Of a stretch of DNA of 64,000 nucleotides, positions 1 to 8,148 are shown piece after piece. Origin of the DNA: Altererythrobacter rubellus. Its GTDB lineage: Bacteria > Pseudomonadota > Alphaproteobacteria > Sphingomonadales > Sphingomonadaceae. A program made the position numbers and the translations under genes. The stretch covers positions 1,798,001 through 1,862,000 of the forward strand of contig NZ_CP127221.1 in the NCBI RefSeq assembly GCF_030284385.1. The letters are read 5' to 3'. The notes under the pieces are model-generated. The model made no database searches and had not been told where the DNA came from. It saw only the letters and a list, made by a program, of their open reading frames with translations. Within the stretch, counting starts at the first letter, position 1; each line of letters opens with the position of its first letter.

Positions 1-1
1 G

Positions 2-604
2 CTGATTGAAGAAATTCTGGCAATGGCGATGCGCTCGCCCTCTTCAATGAATACCCAGCCCTATTACTTTCACGTCATCACCGGAGAGCCGCTCGACCGG
101 ATTCGCAAGGGCAATACCGAGCGCATTCTGGCGGGTGAACCAGACAGCCGTGAATTTCGCAAAGGACACCCGTTTCAAGGCGTCCATCGCGATCGCCAGG
201 TCGGCTGTGCGATCCAGCTGTTCGAAGCGATGGGCATCGAACGTGATGACAAGGAAAAGCGGCAGGACTGGGTTCTGCGCGGCTTTCGCCAATTTGACGC
301 GCCCGTCTGCGTAATCGTGACTTACGACAAGGAACTATCGGACGCAGACGATACGGTGTTCGACTGCGGTGCGGTAACAACTGCGCTGGTAAACGCCGCA
401 TGGTCACGCGGGCTCGGCTGCGTGATCAACAGCCAGGGCATCATGCAGTCACCTGTTGTGCGCGAACATGCCAGCATCCCTGACGATCAGGTGATCATGA
501 AAGCGGTCGCGATGGGCTGGCCCGACGAAGACTTCCCAGCAAACCCCGTAAAAATCGTCCGCCGTGAAGTGTCAGAGGCGGCTAGATTCGTCGGTTTTGA
601 CTAG
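2..604 (+). CDS. Nitroreductase family protein (5' end outside window)
   Basis: The open frame runs in from the left edge, so the true start lies upstream; about 200 residues are visible. The beginning of the visible part (MRSPSSMNTQPYYF) matches the FMN-phosphate-binding start of the nitroreductase fold, and the C-terminal part (GAVTTALVNAAWSRGLG, then a VAMGWPDEDFPANP-like segment) matches the rest of that fold. Such enzymes are FMN proteins that use NAD(P)H to reduce nitro compounds, quinones or enones. The substrate cannot be told from sequence. An internal ATG at 23 would cut into the FMN-binding region and is not the likely start. Confidence 0.85.
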   Translation: MIEEILAMAMRSPSSMNTQPYYFHVITGEPLDRIRKGNTERILAGEPDSREFRKGHPFQGVHRDRQVGCAIQLFEAMGIERDDKEKRQDWVLRGFRQFDAPVCVIVTYDKELSDADDTVFDCGAVTTALVNAAWSRGLGCVINSQGIMQSPVVREHASIPDDQVIMKAVAMGWPDEDFPANPVKIVRREVSEAARFVGFD

Positions 605-675
605 CCGTCATACATCCGGCGCTATGCCTTCGTCTCGCAGGAAATATGGGTGAGGAAGAAACGGTCTTCGTTGGT

Positions 676-1011
676 CTAAACGCGATAATCAATCATCCGA
701 CCAAACCGATCACCCAGCACTTTTTCGCATGCATCAGTCGCGAATGCCTGATTGGTATTGTAGTTGTTATCCGGTGATCCAGGGTGCTCGGTCGGCGAGA
801 AATGCAGCACAACAACCTGTTTACCTGCAGTCTCCTTCAGCGCGTCAAGCTCCTGCTGCAACGCATTGAGGCGCGTGATAACCGGGTCGGGCTTCACCGG
901 TTGGAAATCACGCGACGGTGTAGTCTGAGTAGATGTAGTTACCGCCCTTGATTGCGATAGAGCGGGGCTTGCCACCGCAACTGCCAACGCAGCCGCTGAC
1001 GCTAAAATCAT
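676..1011 (-). CDS. Hypothetical exported protein
   Basis: A 111-residue protein that I do not recognise. It begins with a hydrophobic Ala-rich stretch (about residues 1-19) ending in a plausible signal peptidase site after SPALS, though no basic residue precedes the hydrophobic core. The mature part is short, with a likely helix at about 45-60 (LNALQQELDALKE), then an HFSPTEHPG segment and a single Cys near the C terminus. The ATG at 1011 is chosen because an in-frame stop lies a few codons upstream and a purine-rich GGGAGA precedes it. It lies downstream of the ornithine decarboxylase gene on the same strand but about 100 bp away. A secreted or periplasmic location is inferred. Confidence 0.5.
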   Translation of the reverse strand: MILASAAALAVAVASPALSQSRAVTTSTQTTPSRDFQPVKPDPVITRLNALQQELDALKETAGKQVVVLHFSPTEHPGSPDNNYNTNQAFATDACEKVLGDRFGRMIDYRV

Positions 1012-1107
1012 CTTTATTGACCGTCTCCCACATTATGAATGAGAGAGACAAACGGCGCACATCAGTTTTTCGTCAAGGCTGAGGGCAATTTACCCGGAAG
1101 TGGCCAA

Positions 1108-2313
1108 TCAACGCAAGTTTACCACATTGTCCGCATCAGGACGGATGCGGTCACCACGATAAAGGCTCATCATCGGCTCGTCTGCCACAATGTACTCTTC
1201 CGCATTGCCGAAGCCGTTGAACCCGGTCTTCATCGCTGCACCATAGGCGCCGAGCATGCCGATCTCGATGTAGTCGCCGGCCTGAATGTCGCAGGGTAGC
1301 GGGAATGGCCCCTGCATATAGTCAGCGTCATCGCAGGTAGGGCCATAGAAGGCGAAATCCTGCGCCGCGTCGCGCAGATCATCTTCCAGCGCGACCACCG
1401 GGAACCGCCAGTCGACATGCGCAGCATCGTAGAGAGCGCCATAGGCTCCGTCATTGATGTAGAGTTCTTCGCCGCGGCGCTTTTCTACCTTCACGATCAT
1501 GCTCGAATATTCGGCACACAGCGCCCGACCAGGCTCGCACCACAGCTCTGCGTTGTAGGCAATTGGCAACGCTTCGAAGTGCTTGGCGATCATCGCGAAG
1601 TAATCTTCCAGCGGTGGCGGCTCCAGCCCCGGATAGGAGCTGGGGAAACCGCCCCCAACGTCAATCATGTCAATCACAACAGACGCTTCGGCAATTGCCG
1701 CACGGGTCCGGTCCAGCGCCTGCACGAATGCAAAAGGGCTCATGGCCTGACTGCCGACATGGAAACATACGCCCAGCCAGTCACAATGCTGGCGGGTCTG
1801 CTGAAGCAACACCGGCGCTTCGACAAGATCACAACCGAATTTGCTTGCCAGTGAGAGCTCGGAAAATTCGCTCGACACACGCAGGCGCACGCACAGCCGC
1901 AAATCTTTCGCAGGCTTACCCGCTTGCGGATTGGTGCAAGCCTTCACGATCTTATCAAGCTCTTCCGCGCTATCGAGGCTGAAGGTTTTCACGCCATGCT
2001 GGAAATAGGCTTCACGGATCGCGCTGGGTGTCTTGATCGGGTGCATGAAGCACAGCACAGCCTCGGGCAGCGTCGCGCGCACCAGCCGCACTTCAGCGAT
2101 CGAGGCGACATCGTAATGCGTCACGCCCGCATCCCAAAGAACACGCAGCAGATCAGGCGAAGGATTGGCCTTTACCGCATAGAGCGATTTTCCCGGAAAC
2201 CTATCCAGGAAAAAGCGGGCCGCGCGATGCGCAGCTTGCGGGCGATTGAGGATAACGGGTTCATCCGGCGCGATCGCGCGAACTACAGCCTTAGCGTTGG
2301 GATAGATGTGCAA
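1108..2313 (-). CDS. Ornithine/lysine decarboxylase, PLP group IV (alanine racemase fold)
   Basis: A 401-residue enzyme that decarboxylates ornithine to putrescine, the first step of polyamine synthesis; some relatives also use lysine. The PLP lysine is K48 in YAVKANP. The phosphate-binding GGGFP lies at 220-224, CEPGR at 259-263, the substrate-site CDDAD with the catalytic Cys at 327, and GAYG at 355-358. All key residues are intact. The start codon is TTG at 2313, with an AGGGGG ribosome-binding site about 9 nt upstream; no ATG fits. It is the third polyamine gene on this strand, after the dehydrogenase and carboxyspermidine decarboxylase, with a 179-bp gap that carries its own promoter-like sequence and leader RNA. 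Confidence 0.92.
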   Translation of the reverse strand: MHIYPNAKAVVRAIAPDEPVILNRPQAAHRAARFFLDRFPGKSLYAVKANPSPDLLRVLWDAGVTHYDVASIAEVRLVRATLPEAVLCFMHPIKTPSAIREAYFQHGVKTFSLDSAEELDKIVKACTNPQAGKPAKDLRLCVRLRVSSEFSELSLASKFGCDLVEAPVLLQQTRQHCDWLGVCFHVGSQAMSPFAFVQALDRTRAAIAEASVVIDMIDVGGGFPSSYPGLEPPPLEDYFAMIAKHFEALPIAYNAELWCEPGRALCAEYSSMIVKVEKRRGEELYINDGAYGALYDAAHVDWRFPVVALEDDLRDAAQDFAFYGPTCDDADYMQGPFPLPCDIQAGDYIEIGMLGAYGAAMKTGFNGFGNAEEYIVADEPMMSLYRGDRIRPDADNVVNLR

Positions 2314-2318
2314 CTCAA

Positions 2319-2388
2319 GGGACCCCCTAAAGGTTCAGTGTTCAACCAAACGGTTATGAGCCTGCCTTGCGGATGTCCCTTGGGGCAG
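2319..2388 (-). ncRNA. Candidate speF-type leader RNA upstream of ornithine decarboxylase
   Basis: The region just upstream of the TTG start is rich in short paired elements. There is a GGGAC/GTCCC pair at its ends (2319-2323 with 2375-2379), a small hairpin AACC-AAAC-GGTT (2344-2355), and between them, on the minus strand, an unpaired-looking CTCATAACC segment. A conserved leader RNA named speF (Rfam) is known upstream of ornithine decarboxylase genes in alphaproteobacteria. Position, lineage and the CTCATAACC segment fit that family, but the match is from memory and no covariance search was run. Confidence 0.5.
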
Positions 2389-2398
2389 AAGAAGCGCG

Positions 2399-2426
2399 CA
2401 TATAGGGCTTCTGCAGCAAATCGCAA
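2399..2426 (-). promoter_or_regulatory. Possible sigma-70 promoter for ornithine decarboxylase
   Basis: On the minus strand TTGCGA (2426-2421) and TATATG (2404-2399) are separated by 16 bp, close to a housekeeping -35/-10 pair. Transcription would start about 80 nt before the TTG start codon, so the whole candidate leader RNA would be in the transcript. This is a consensus match only. Confidence 0.35.
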
Positions 2427-2492
2427 ATGAAAAAGCACGCCTCGTACGCGCGATCATCGCCCTCATGTCCGGCCGTTTCTAAACCAACGCGC

Positions 2493-3671
2493 TCAGCTCA
2501 ATCGGTTCCGAAAATCTTCGTACCCGAATGACTTCACCAGCTCCAGCTGGTCGATCTCGCTGTCCCAGAGGTATATGCTGGGCAGTTGCACGCCGTTAAA
2601 CGTGTTGGTTTTGACCATCGAATAATGCGCTTGGTCGAGAAACGCAAAGCGTGCACCGGGTTCTGCCGGCACAGGCAGGCGATAATCGCCGATCACATCA
2701 CCAGCCAGGCAAGACGGCCCGCCCAACCGGATCGGTACGTGCTCCTCGTCTGTGACTTCGCCAAGCATTGCGGGACGGTAGGGCGCTTCGATCACATCGG
2801 GCATGTGGCATGTAGCGGAAACATCGGTGATACCCACTGGCATGCCGTTCCATTGCACATCCAGCAGCGTGCCAACAAGAATTCCAGCGTCCAGCGCGAC
2901 TGCTTCTCCAGGCTCGATGATGATCTCTGCGCCCGTGTCCGCTTTGGCATCGCGCAGGAACTGGATCAGCTCGTCGCGTTGGTAGTCGGCGCGGGTTATG
3001 TGATGCCCGCCACCCATGTTGATCCACTTTAGCTGGCCGAAATGGGGCTCGAGCGCGTCAAACACCGCGTCCCACGTGCGCTTCAATGGCTCCAGATCCT
3101 GCTCGCACAGATTGTGGAAATGGATGCCATCCACGCCTTTCAGATGCTTTTCGGTCAGCTGGTCAAGCGGGAAGCCCAGTCGCGAACCGGGCGATGACGG
3201 ATCGTATTTCGCCACTTCACCGGTCGGCACCATTGGGTTGATGCGCAGCCCAACGTCAAAGTCCTGCCCCCCTGCCCGCGCGTTCTCCAATATCAGCGAG
3301 GCACGCTTGAGCTGATCAGGTGAATTGAAGATCACATGATCCGAAAGTCGGCAAATCTCTTCGAGTTCTTCAGGCTTATAGGCAGCCGAGTAAGTCGCAA
3401 TTTCGCCATCATAGAACTCGCTTGCGAGCCGCGCTTCCCACAGGCCCGATGTGCATACACCATCGAGGTACTCGCCGATGATGTGCGCGGTCGACCACAT
3501 GGAGAACGCCTTCAGCGCACCCAACACCTTGATCTCGGCTGCATCGCGAATATCGGCCAATATCTGGCAATTGGCGCGCAGCTTAGCCGCATCCACAACG
3601 AAAGCGGGGCTATCGACGCGGTTCAAATCAAATTGGGCAAAGGCGCCCGGATCGCCAGCTTTCGTTTCCAC
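2493..3671 (-). CDS. nspC: Carboxynorspermidine/carboxyspermidine decarboxylase
   Basis: A 392-residue PLP enzyme of the alanine racemase fold that decarboxylates carboxy(nor)spermidine to (nor)spermidine. The probable PLP lysine is K54 in GALKAFS. GGGHH at 220-224 and EPGEA at 253-257 are the phosphate-binding and following motifs, and GPSCLAGD near 312 holds the active-site Cys. Length and motifs agree with NspC proteins. The start is GTG at 3671, which shares one base with the TAG stop of the upstream dehydrogenase gene, so the two are almost certainly translationally coupled. Whether the product is spermidine or norspermidine cannot be read from sequence; spermidine is more likely in this lineage. 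Confidence 0.93.
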   Translation of the reverse strand: METKAGDPGAFAQFDLNRVDSPAFVVDAAKLRANCQILADIRDAAEIKVLGALKAFSMWSTAHIIGEYLDGVCTSGLWEARLASEFYDGEIATYSAAYKPEELEEICRLSDHVIFNSPDQLKRASLILENARAGGQDFDVGLRINPMVPTGEVAKYDPSSPGSRLGFPLDQLTEKHLKGVDGIHFHNLCEQDLEPLKRTWDAVFDALEPHFGQLKWINMGGGHHITRADYQRDELIQFLRDAKADTGAEIIIEPGEAVALDAGILVGTLLDVQWNGMPVGITDVSATCHMPDVIEAPYRPAMLGEVTDEEHVPIRLGGPSCLAGDVIGDYRLPVPAEPGARFAFLDQAHYSMVKTNTFNGVQLPSIYLWDSEIDQLELVKSFGYEDFRNRLS

Positions 3672-4882
3672 TAGAAGGAGACCGGCCCATCAAGCTCTTC
3701 AACCGTCCACGGCAGACCGTGCTGGTTGAGCATTTCCATGAACGGATCGGGGTCCATTTCTTCCATATTGAACACGCCGTCGCCTGACCAGATGCCCTGC
3801 ACCATCATCGCGCTGCCGATCATCGCGGGCACGCCGGTGGTATAGCTGACCGCTTGATTACCGGTTTCCTTATAGGCCGCTTCGTGGCTGCAGATGTTCT
3901 TGATATAGAATGTCTTTTCGCCCGACCCATCGAGCGCCTCACCAGTCGCGATACAGCCGATATTGGTGTTGCCCTTCGTCGTTTCACCCAGCGTTTCTGG
4001 CTTCGGCAAAACAGCGGCGAGGAATTGCAGCGGGATGATCTCCTTGCCCTGATACTTCACCGGATCAATGCGCGTCATTCCGACATTCTGCAGCACGGTC
4101 AGATGCGTGATGTAGGCATCGCCAAATGTCATCCAGAAGCGCGCACGTTCAATCTCGGGATTAAATTTCGCCAGGCTTTCCAGTTCCTCGTGATACATCA
4201 AATAAGCATTCTTCGGCCCGACCGCTTCGAAATCGAATTCGGTCTTCACTTGCATCGCGGGGGTCTCGACCCACTCACCATTCTCCCAGTGGCGGGCAGG
4301 CGCGGTCACTTCACGAATGTTGATTTCCGGATTGAAGTTGGTGGCAAAATGCTGGCCATGGTCGCCGCCATTGCAGTCAAGAATATCAAGGGTGCGAATA
4401 GTCTTCAGTTTGTGCTTCTTCAGCCACATTGTGAACACGCTGGTCACGCCGGGATCGAATCCGCTGCCCAGCAGCGCCATCAGCCCGGCATCCTTGAACC
4501 GGTCGTGATAGGCCCACTGCCACTTGTATTCGAACTTGGCCTCGTCCTTCGGCTCATAATTCGCGGTGTCGAGATAGGAAACACCGGCCTCAAGGCATGC
4601 GTCCATGATCGGCAGATCCTGATATGGCAGCGCGAGGTTGACCACCAGGCTTGGCTGAATTTTGCTGATGAGGTTGACCATGGCGGGCACTTCTTCCGCG
4701 TCGATCTCGTAAGTGGCGACGTCATTTCCGGTGTGCGCCTTCACACTTTCGGCAATCGCATCGCACTTGCGCTTGGTCCGGCTGGCAAGGTGGATGTCAG
4801 AGAATATCTCTGTATTCATCGCCATCTTGTGGACGCAAACCGAGCTGACTCCGCCGGCTCCGATGACAAGGACTGTGGACAT
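3671..4882 (-). CDS. Carboxynorspermidine/carboxyspermidine dehydrogenase (saccharopine dehydrogenase family)
   Basis: A 403-residue NADPH-dependent enzyme that condenses a diamine (putrescine or diaminopropane) with aspartate semialdehyde to give the carboxy-polyamine used by the next gene product. The N terminus is a Rossmann motif, VLVIGAGGVSS (residues 4-14), and the overall pattern is that of the saccharopine dehydrogenase family. The function is assigned from its overlap with the nspC-type gene, a standard pairing of the S-adenosylmethionine-independent polyamine route. The aspartate semialdehyde would come from the asd gene at 14.9 kb in this window. The ATG at 4882 is clear. It is the first gene of the minus-strand polyamine block. 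Confidence 0.9.
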   Translation of the reverse strand: MSTVLVIGAGGVSSVCVHKMAMNTEIFSDIHLASRTKRKCDAIAESVKAHTGNDVATYEIDAEEVPAMVNLISKIQPSLVVNLALPYQDLPIMDACLEAGVSYLDTANYEPKDEAKFEYKWQWAYHDRFKDAGLMALLGSGFDPGVTSVFTMWLKKHKLKTIRTLDILDCNGGDHGQHFATNFNPEINIREVTAPARHWENGEWVETPAMQVKTEFDFEAVGPKNAYLMYHEELESLAKFNPEIERARFWMTFGDAYITHLTVLQNVGMTRIDPVKYQGKEIIPLQFLAAVLPKPETLGETTKGNTNIGCIATGEALDGSGEKTFYIKNICSHEAAYKETGNQAVSYTTGVPAMIGSAMMVQGIWSGDGVFNMEEMDPDPFMEMLNQHGLPWTVEELDGPVSF

Positions 4883-5060
4883 GAGGGATTTACCTTTCGA
4901 AATCGAATCTTTGGCCGCTCTCTAAAGCAATGCGCGGAGTGCGTAAATTGATCGGAATCTTTCCTACTTTGCGCGGCTTGGGCATGATGCTCGAATGCAA
5001 GCAGAGAACACCCCAAACCCGCAGAAATCCGTACAATTTCGGTTTCATAAACCGGTGAGT

Positions 5061-5105
5061 ATTTTTCACCAATGGACTGTGTTCCATGTGTTCCATCCTG
5101 TAGGA
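5061..5105. repeat. Copy 1 of a 32-bp intergenic element with an internal 9-bp tandem repeat
   Basis: The core (5074-5105) contains GTGTTCCAT twice in tandem and ends in CTGTAGGA. It is preceded by ATTTTTCACC at 5061. A second copy at 39398-39429 differs at only two of 32 positions and is preceded by the matching ATTTTTCGCC. This copy ends 42 bp before the ATG of the dehydratase gene at 5148; the second ends 14 bp before trpA. The strand is not known; both copies have the same orientation relative to the downstream gene. It could be a regulatory site, a leader element or a dispersed repeat. Confidence 0.6.
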
Positions 5106-5147
5106 AACTAGCCTCAAATAACAAAGTGCCAGGACAAGAAGAGCGCG

Positions 5148-6107
5148 ATGACAGAAACCACACGACTGCCGACCCGCGAGGGAGTGATTGAAGCCGCGGA
5201 GAGAGTTGCAGCGATCTTGCCGCCTACTCCGCTACTTCCGATAGAGATCAATGGAACCCGCTGCTGGGTGAAAGCCGAGAATCTGCAACCTATTGGCGCG
5301 TTCAAGATCCGCGGAGCATGGAACCGGCTCTCATCGCTCAGCGATGAGGAACGCGCGATGGGCGTAGTCGCGGTTTCAAGCGGTAATCACGCGCAGGGGG
5401 TGGCTTGGGCGGCAAAGCGGCTGGGAATTGCGGCGGCGATCGTAATGCCGGCTGACGCGCCAGAGGTGAAGCTGGAAGGGACGCGGGCACTGGGCGCGAA
5501 GATCGTCACCTATGACCGTCAGGGAGAAGATCGCGACAAGGCTGCTGCAAAGCTGATTAAGGAACGCGGCGGCACATTGGTGCACGCCTTTGCCGATCCA
5601 TGGGTAATGGAAGGTCAGGGCAGCGCCGGAATCGAGATTGCGGCTCAATTGGGCCGCGAACCGAGCCGGATCATTGCATGTTGTGGTGGTGGCGGGCTGA
5701 CAGTCGGTCTCACGCTGGCGTGCCCCGATGCGTCTATAGTGCCGGTAGAGCCCGAAGGTTGGGACATGGTCGGGCAATCGCTAGCGAAGGGAACGCTTGT
5801 GCACGCCGGAGCCGACGCGCCCAAAACGATATGTGATGCGCTTCAGCCTACTGCGACGAAGCAGATCAACCTCGATCTGCTTTTGGGGCGAAGCGACCCG
5901 GGCGTGACTGTAACCGATGACGAGGTGCGTGCGGCGCAACGCTTTGCCTTCTCGCGACTGCACCTTGTGGTTGAACCGGGAGGCGCAGCAGCTCTGGCCG
6001 CCGCGCTGGCGGGCAAAGTGCCGCTTGATGAAGCTACAGTGCTGATGGTCACAGGCGGCAATGTCGACGCGCATGCCTATGCACAGACGATTGCCGGAGA
6101 TGCATAG
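5148..6107 (+). CDS. Threonine/serine dehydratase-like PLP enzyme (fold type II)
   Basis: A 319-residue PLP enzyme that probably deaminates L-threonine or L-serine to the 2-oxo acid; serine racemase has the same architecture and is the main alternative. The PLP lysine is K53 in GAFKIRGA, SSGNHAQG (78-85) binds the substrate carboxylate, and a Gly-rich CCGGGGLT loop near 175-182 binds the PLP phosphate. There is no C-terminal ACT regulatory domain, so it resembles the short catabolic type rather than the isoleucine-feedback type IlvA (about 500 residues). It is preceded by the 32-bp repeat element. It stands alone before the MAPEG pair. Confidence 0.88.
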   Translation: MTETTRLPTREGVIEAAERVAAILPPTPLLPIEINGTRCWVKAENLQPIGAFKIRGAWNRLSSLSDEERAMGVVAVSSGNHAQGVAWAAKRLGIAAAIVMPADAPEVKLEGTRALGAKIVTYDRQGEDRDKAAAKLIKERGGTLVHAFADPWVMEGQGSAGIEIAAQLGREPSRIIACCGGGGLTVGLTLACPDASIVPVEPEGWDMVGQSLAKGTLVHAGADAPKTICDALQPTATKQINLDLLLGRSDPGVTVTDDEVRAAQRFAFSRLHLVVEPGGAAALAAALAGKVPLDEATVLMVTGGNVDAHAYAQTIAGDA

Positions 6108-6167
6108 GTTGCGTTTGACAATTGACCTTGTGCTGCGCAGTCTTGCTGCTTCGAGGGGAGATAAATC

Positions 6168-6614
6168 ATGCAAGCTCAAATGCTAGCACCAGGAGCGGTG
6201 CTTATTGTCTGGTCAATAATCATGTTGATGTGGACGGCGGGAACCCGGTTTCCGGCCATGGCAAAGTCAGGCATGGACTTGAAAAATGCCAAGCCTGGCG
6301 GACGCGGACAAGATCTGGAAGGCGCCATTCCCGACAAGGTGAACTGGAAATCGCACAATTATTCGCACCTGATGGAACAGCCGACCATCTTCTATCCGAC
6401 CGTCATCATTCTGGCGATGATGGGAGCTGGCGCGATCGACGTTTTGCTGGCGTGGATCTACGTCGGTCTGCGGATCGTCCATTCGCTCTGGCAAGCGCTA
6501 GTGAACGTTGTTACCATTCGCTTCCTGCTTTTCATTCTTTCAACCTTGGCACTGGCCGCGCTTGCTGTGCGAGCGGTATCGGTCACATTGCTGGCAGACC
6601 CGGGAGTACTTTGA
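6168..6614 (+). CDS. MAPEG family membrane protein, first of a tandem pair
   Basis: A 148-residue integral membrane protein with about four hydrophobic segments (near residues 8-28, 72-90, 92-112 and 118-138). The conserved pattern HNYSHLMEQPTIFYP followed by AWIYVGLRIVHSLWQA is typical of the MAPEG superfamily (eicosanoid/glutathione membrane enzymes). Bacterial members of unknown substrate are common, and a glutathione-linked enzyme activity cannot be assumed. A GGGGAGA ribosome-binding site lies before the ATG. Its stop shares one base with the start of a paralogue, so the two are co-translated and could form a hetero-oligomer. Confidence 0.85.
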   Translation: MQAQMLAPGAVLIVWSIIMLMWTAGTRFPAMAKSGMDLKNAKPGGRGQDLEGAIPDKVNWKSHNYSHLMEQPTIFYPTVIILAMMGAGAIDVLLAWIYVGLRIVHSLWQALVNVVTIRFLLFILSTLALAALAVRAVSVTLLADPGVL

Positions 6615-7057
6615 TGATCGGAATGGATATCCTGCAACCTGTTGTCGCGCTCACAATCTGGACGATGGTTATGTGGTTCTGGATGTATGCCACACGCATT
6701 CCAGCGATGAGCAAGGCAAAAGTCGATCCTAAGGAGCTTTCACGCCTGCCCACCTCCGCAGGATTGGATGCTCAACTACCACCCGAAGTCCAGCGCAAAG
6801 CGCATAATTACAATCACTTGCACGAACAACCGACGGTTTTCTATGCTGTGGCGATTGTACTTGCGATCATTGGCCAGGGCGACGGTATGAATTCTCTGCT
6901 GGCCTGGATATATGTTGGGCTTCGCGTCGCGCACAGCCTTGTCCAGGCAACCGCCAATGTAGTGTTGGTTCGCTTTGTGCTGTTCGCCCTATCGAGCCTT
7001 GTGCTGATCGCGCTGATATTCCACGCAAGCATCAGCGTGTTTGATATTCATATGTAA
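6614..7057 (+). CDS. MAPEG family membrane protein, second of a tandem pair
   Basis: A 147-residue paralogue of the preceding gene, with the same core (HNYNHLHEQPTVFYAVA, then AWIYVGLRVAHSLVQA) and about four membrane segments. The ATG at 6614 overlaps the previous TGA (TGATG), which fixes the start; longer upstream readings in this frame would run through the first gene and are not real. Sequence divergence from copy one is substantial, so the duplication is old. MAPEG enzymes work as trimers; a mixed oligomer is an inference from the coupling only. A GC-rich hairpin follows, and trxB converges from the other side. Confidence 0.84.
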   Translation: MIGMDILQPVVALTIWTMVMWFWMYATRIPAMSKAKVDPKELSRLPTSAGLDAQLPPEVQRKAHNYNHLHEQPTVFYAVAIVLAIIGQGDGMNSLLAWIYVGLRVAHSLVQATANVVLVRFVLFALSSLVLIALIFHASISVFDIHM

Positions 7058-7065
7058 TGAAAGCG

Positions 7066-7090
7066 GGGGGCGCTTTAACGGCGCGCCCCC
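7066..7090. terminator. GC-rich hairpin between convergent genes
   Basis: GGGGGCGC (7066-7073) pairs with GCGCCCCC (7083-7090) around a 9-base loop. It lies between the stop codons of the second MAPEG gene and trxB. There is no clear T-run on either side, so terminator function is likely but not certain. Confidence 0.5.
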
Positions 7091-7096
7091 TGCATT

Positions 7097-8071
7097 CTAC
7101 TCGGCCGCTTCTGTCGCGGGTTCTTTTTCAAATTCCAGTGTCGCGAGGAACTTCTCCGCATCGAGCGCGGCCATGCACCCCATGCCTGCCGCTGTTACCG
7201 CCTGGCGATAGACATGGTCCGTCACGTCGCCGGCTGCGAAGACGCCTGGAATCGCGGTTTTCGGCGTGCCAGGTTTCACATCGAGATAGCCACTCTCGTC
7301 CATCGCCAGCTTGCCTTTAAACAGCTCGGTCGCAGGAGCATGGCCGATAGCCACGAACGCGCCATCGACTTCCAGAGTGGATTCTTCGCCAGTCTGGGTG
7401 TCTTTCAGAACCAGATGATGCAGCGCGCCATCTTCGCCCGCCTCGAACCGTACTACCGTCTTGTTCCAAAGCGGTGTGATCTTGTCCGACTTGAACAGCC
7501 TTTCCTGAAGGATCTTCTCGGAACGCAGTTCATCACGGCGATGGATCAAGGTAACATCGTCCGAGTGATTGGTAAGGTAAAGTGCTTCTTCAACGGCGGT
7601 GTTGCCACCGCCGATCACCGCCACCTTCTTGCCGCGGAAGAAGAATCCGTCGCAAGTTGCGCAAGCACTCACGCCCTTGCCGCCCAGTTCTTGCTCGCCC
7701 GGAACGCCAAGCCATTTGGCTTGCGCGCCAGTCGCGATCACAACCGTGTCTGTAATATACTCATCGCCGCTGTCGCCCACCGCGCGAAACGGTGGACCAT
7801 TGTCAAAATCAACCTCGACAATGGTGTCCCACATCATCCGCGTGCCAACATGTTCGGCCTGCTTCTGCATCTGCTCCATCAACCACGGGCCTTGAACCAC
7901 ATCCTCAAAACCCGGGTAGTTCTCGACATCAGTCGTGATGGTCAGCTGGCCGCCGGGTTGGATGCCTTGCACAACAATCGGTTCAAGCATGGCGCGCGCG
8001 CCATAGATAGCTGCGGAATAACCCGCCGGGCCTGAGCCGATAATGAGCATCTTGGTGCGGTGAGTAGCCAT
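7097..8071 (-). CDS. trxB: Thioredoxin-disulfide reductase
   Basis: A 324-residue FAD/NADPH flavoenzyme that reduces thioredoxin in the cytoplasm. The FAD-binding GSGPAG is at 12-17, the redox-active CATC at 137-140, the NADPH-binding GGGNTAVEEA at 154-163, and the C-terminal FAD motif is in GVFAAGDV. Length and domain order are those of low-molecular-weight bacterial TrxB. The ATG at 8071 is supported by conservation right up to the N terminus. It is a single gene, convergent with the MAPEG pair. Confidence 0.96.
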   Translation of the reverse strand: MATHRTKMLIIGSGPAGYSAAIYGARAMLEPIVVQGIQPGGQLTITTDVENYPGFEDVVQGPWLMEQMQKQAEHVGTRMMWDTIVEVDFDNGPPFRAVGDSGDEYITDTVVIATGAQAKWLGVPGEQELGGKGVSACATCDGFFFRGKKVAVIGGGNTAVEEALYLTNHSDDVTLIHRRDELRSEKILQERLFKSDKITPLWNKTVVRFEAGEDGALHHLVLKDTQTGEESTLEVDGAFVAIGHAPATELFKGKLAMDESGYLDVKPGTPKTAIPGVFAAGDVTDHVYRQAVTAAGMGCMAALDAEKFLATLEFEKEPATEAAE

Positions 8072-8148
8072 AGTAAAATCCTGATAGTGTCACCAAGCGA
8101 TCTAGTCACTGTAACCACAAGCTTCAATTCGTGTACGCAAGGAAAGCG

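Noticed and set aside
6122..7057. A single 311-codon reading covering both MAPEG genes
   Set aside because: The first half overlaps gene one in another frame and shows no MAPEG pattern; only the part from ATG 6614 is real.
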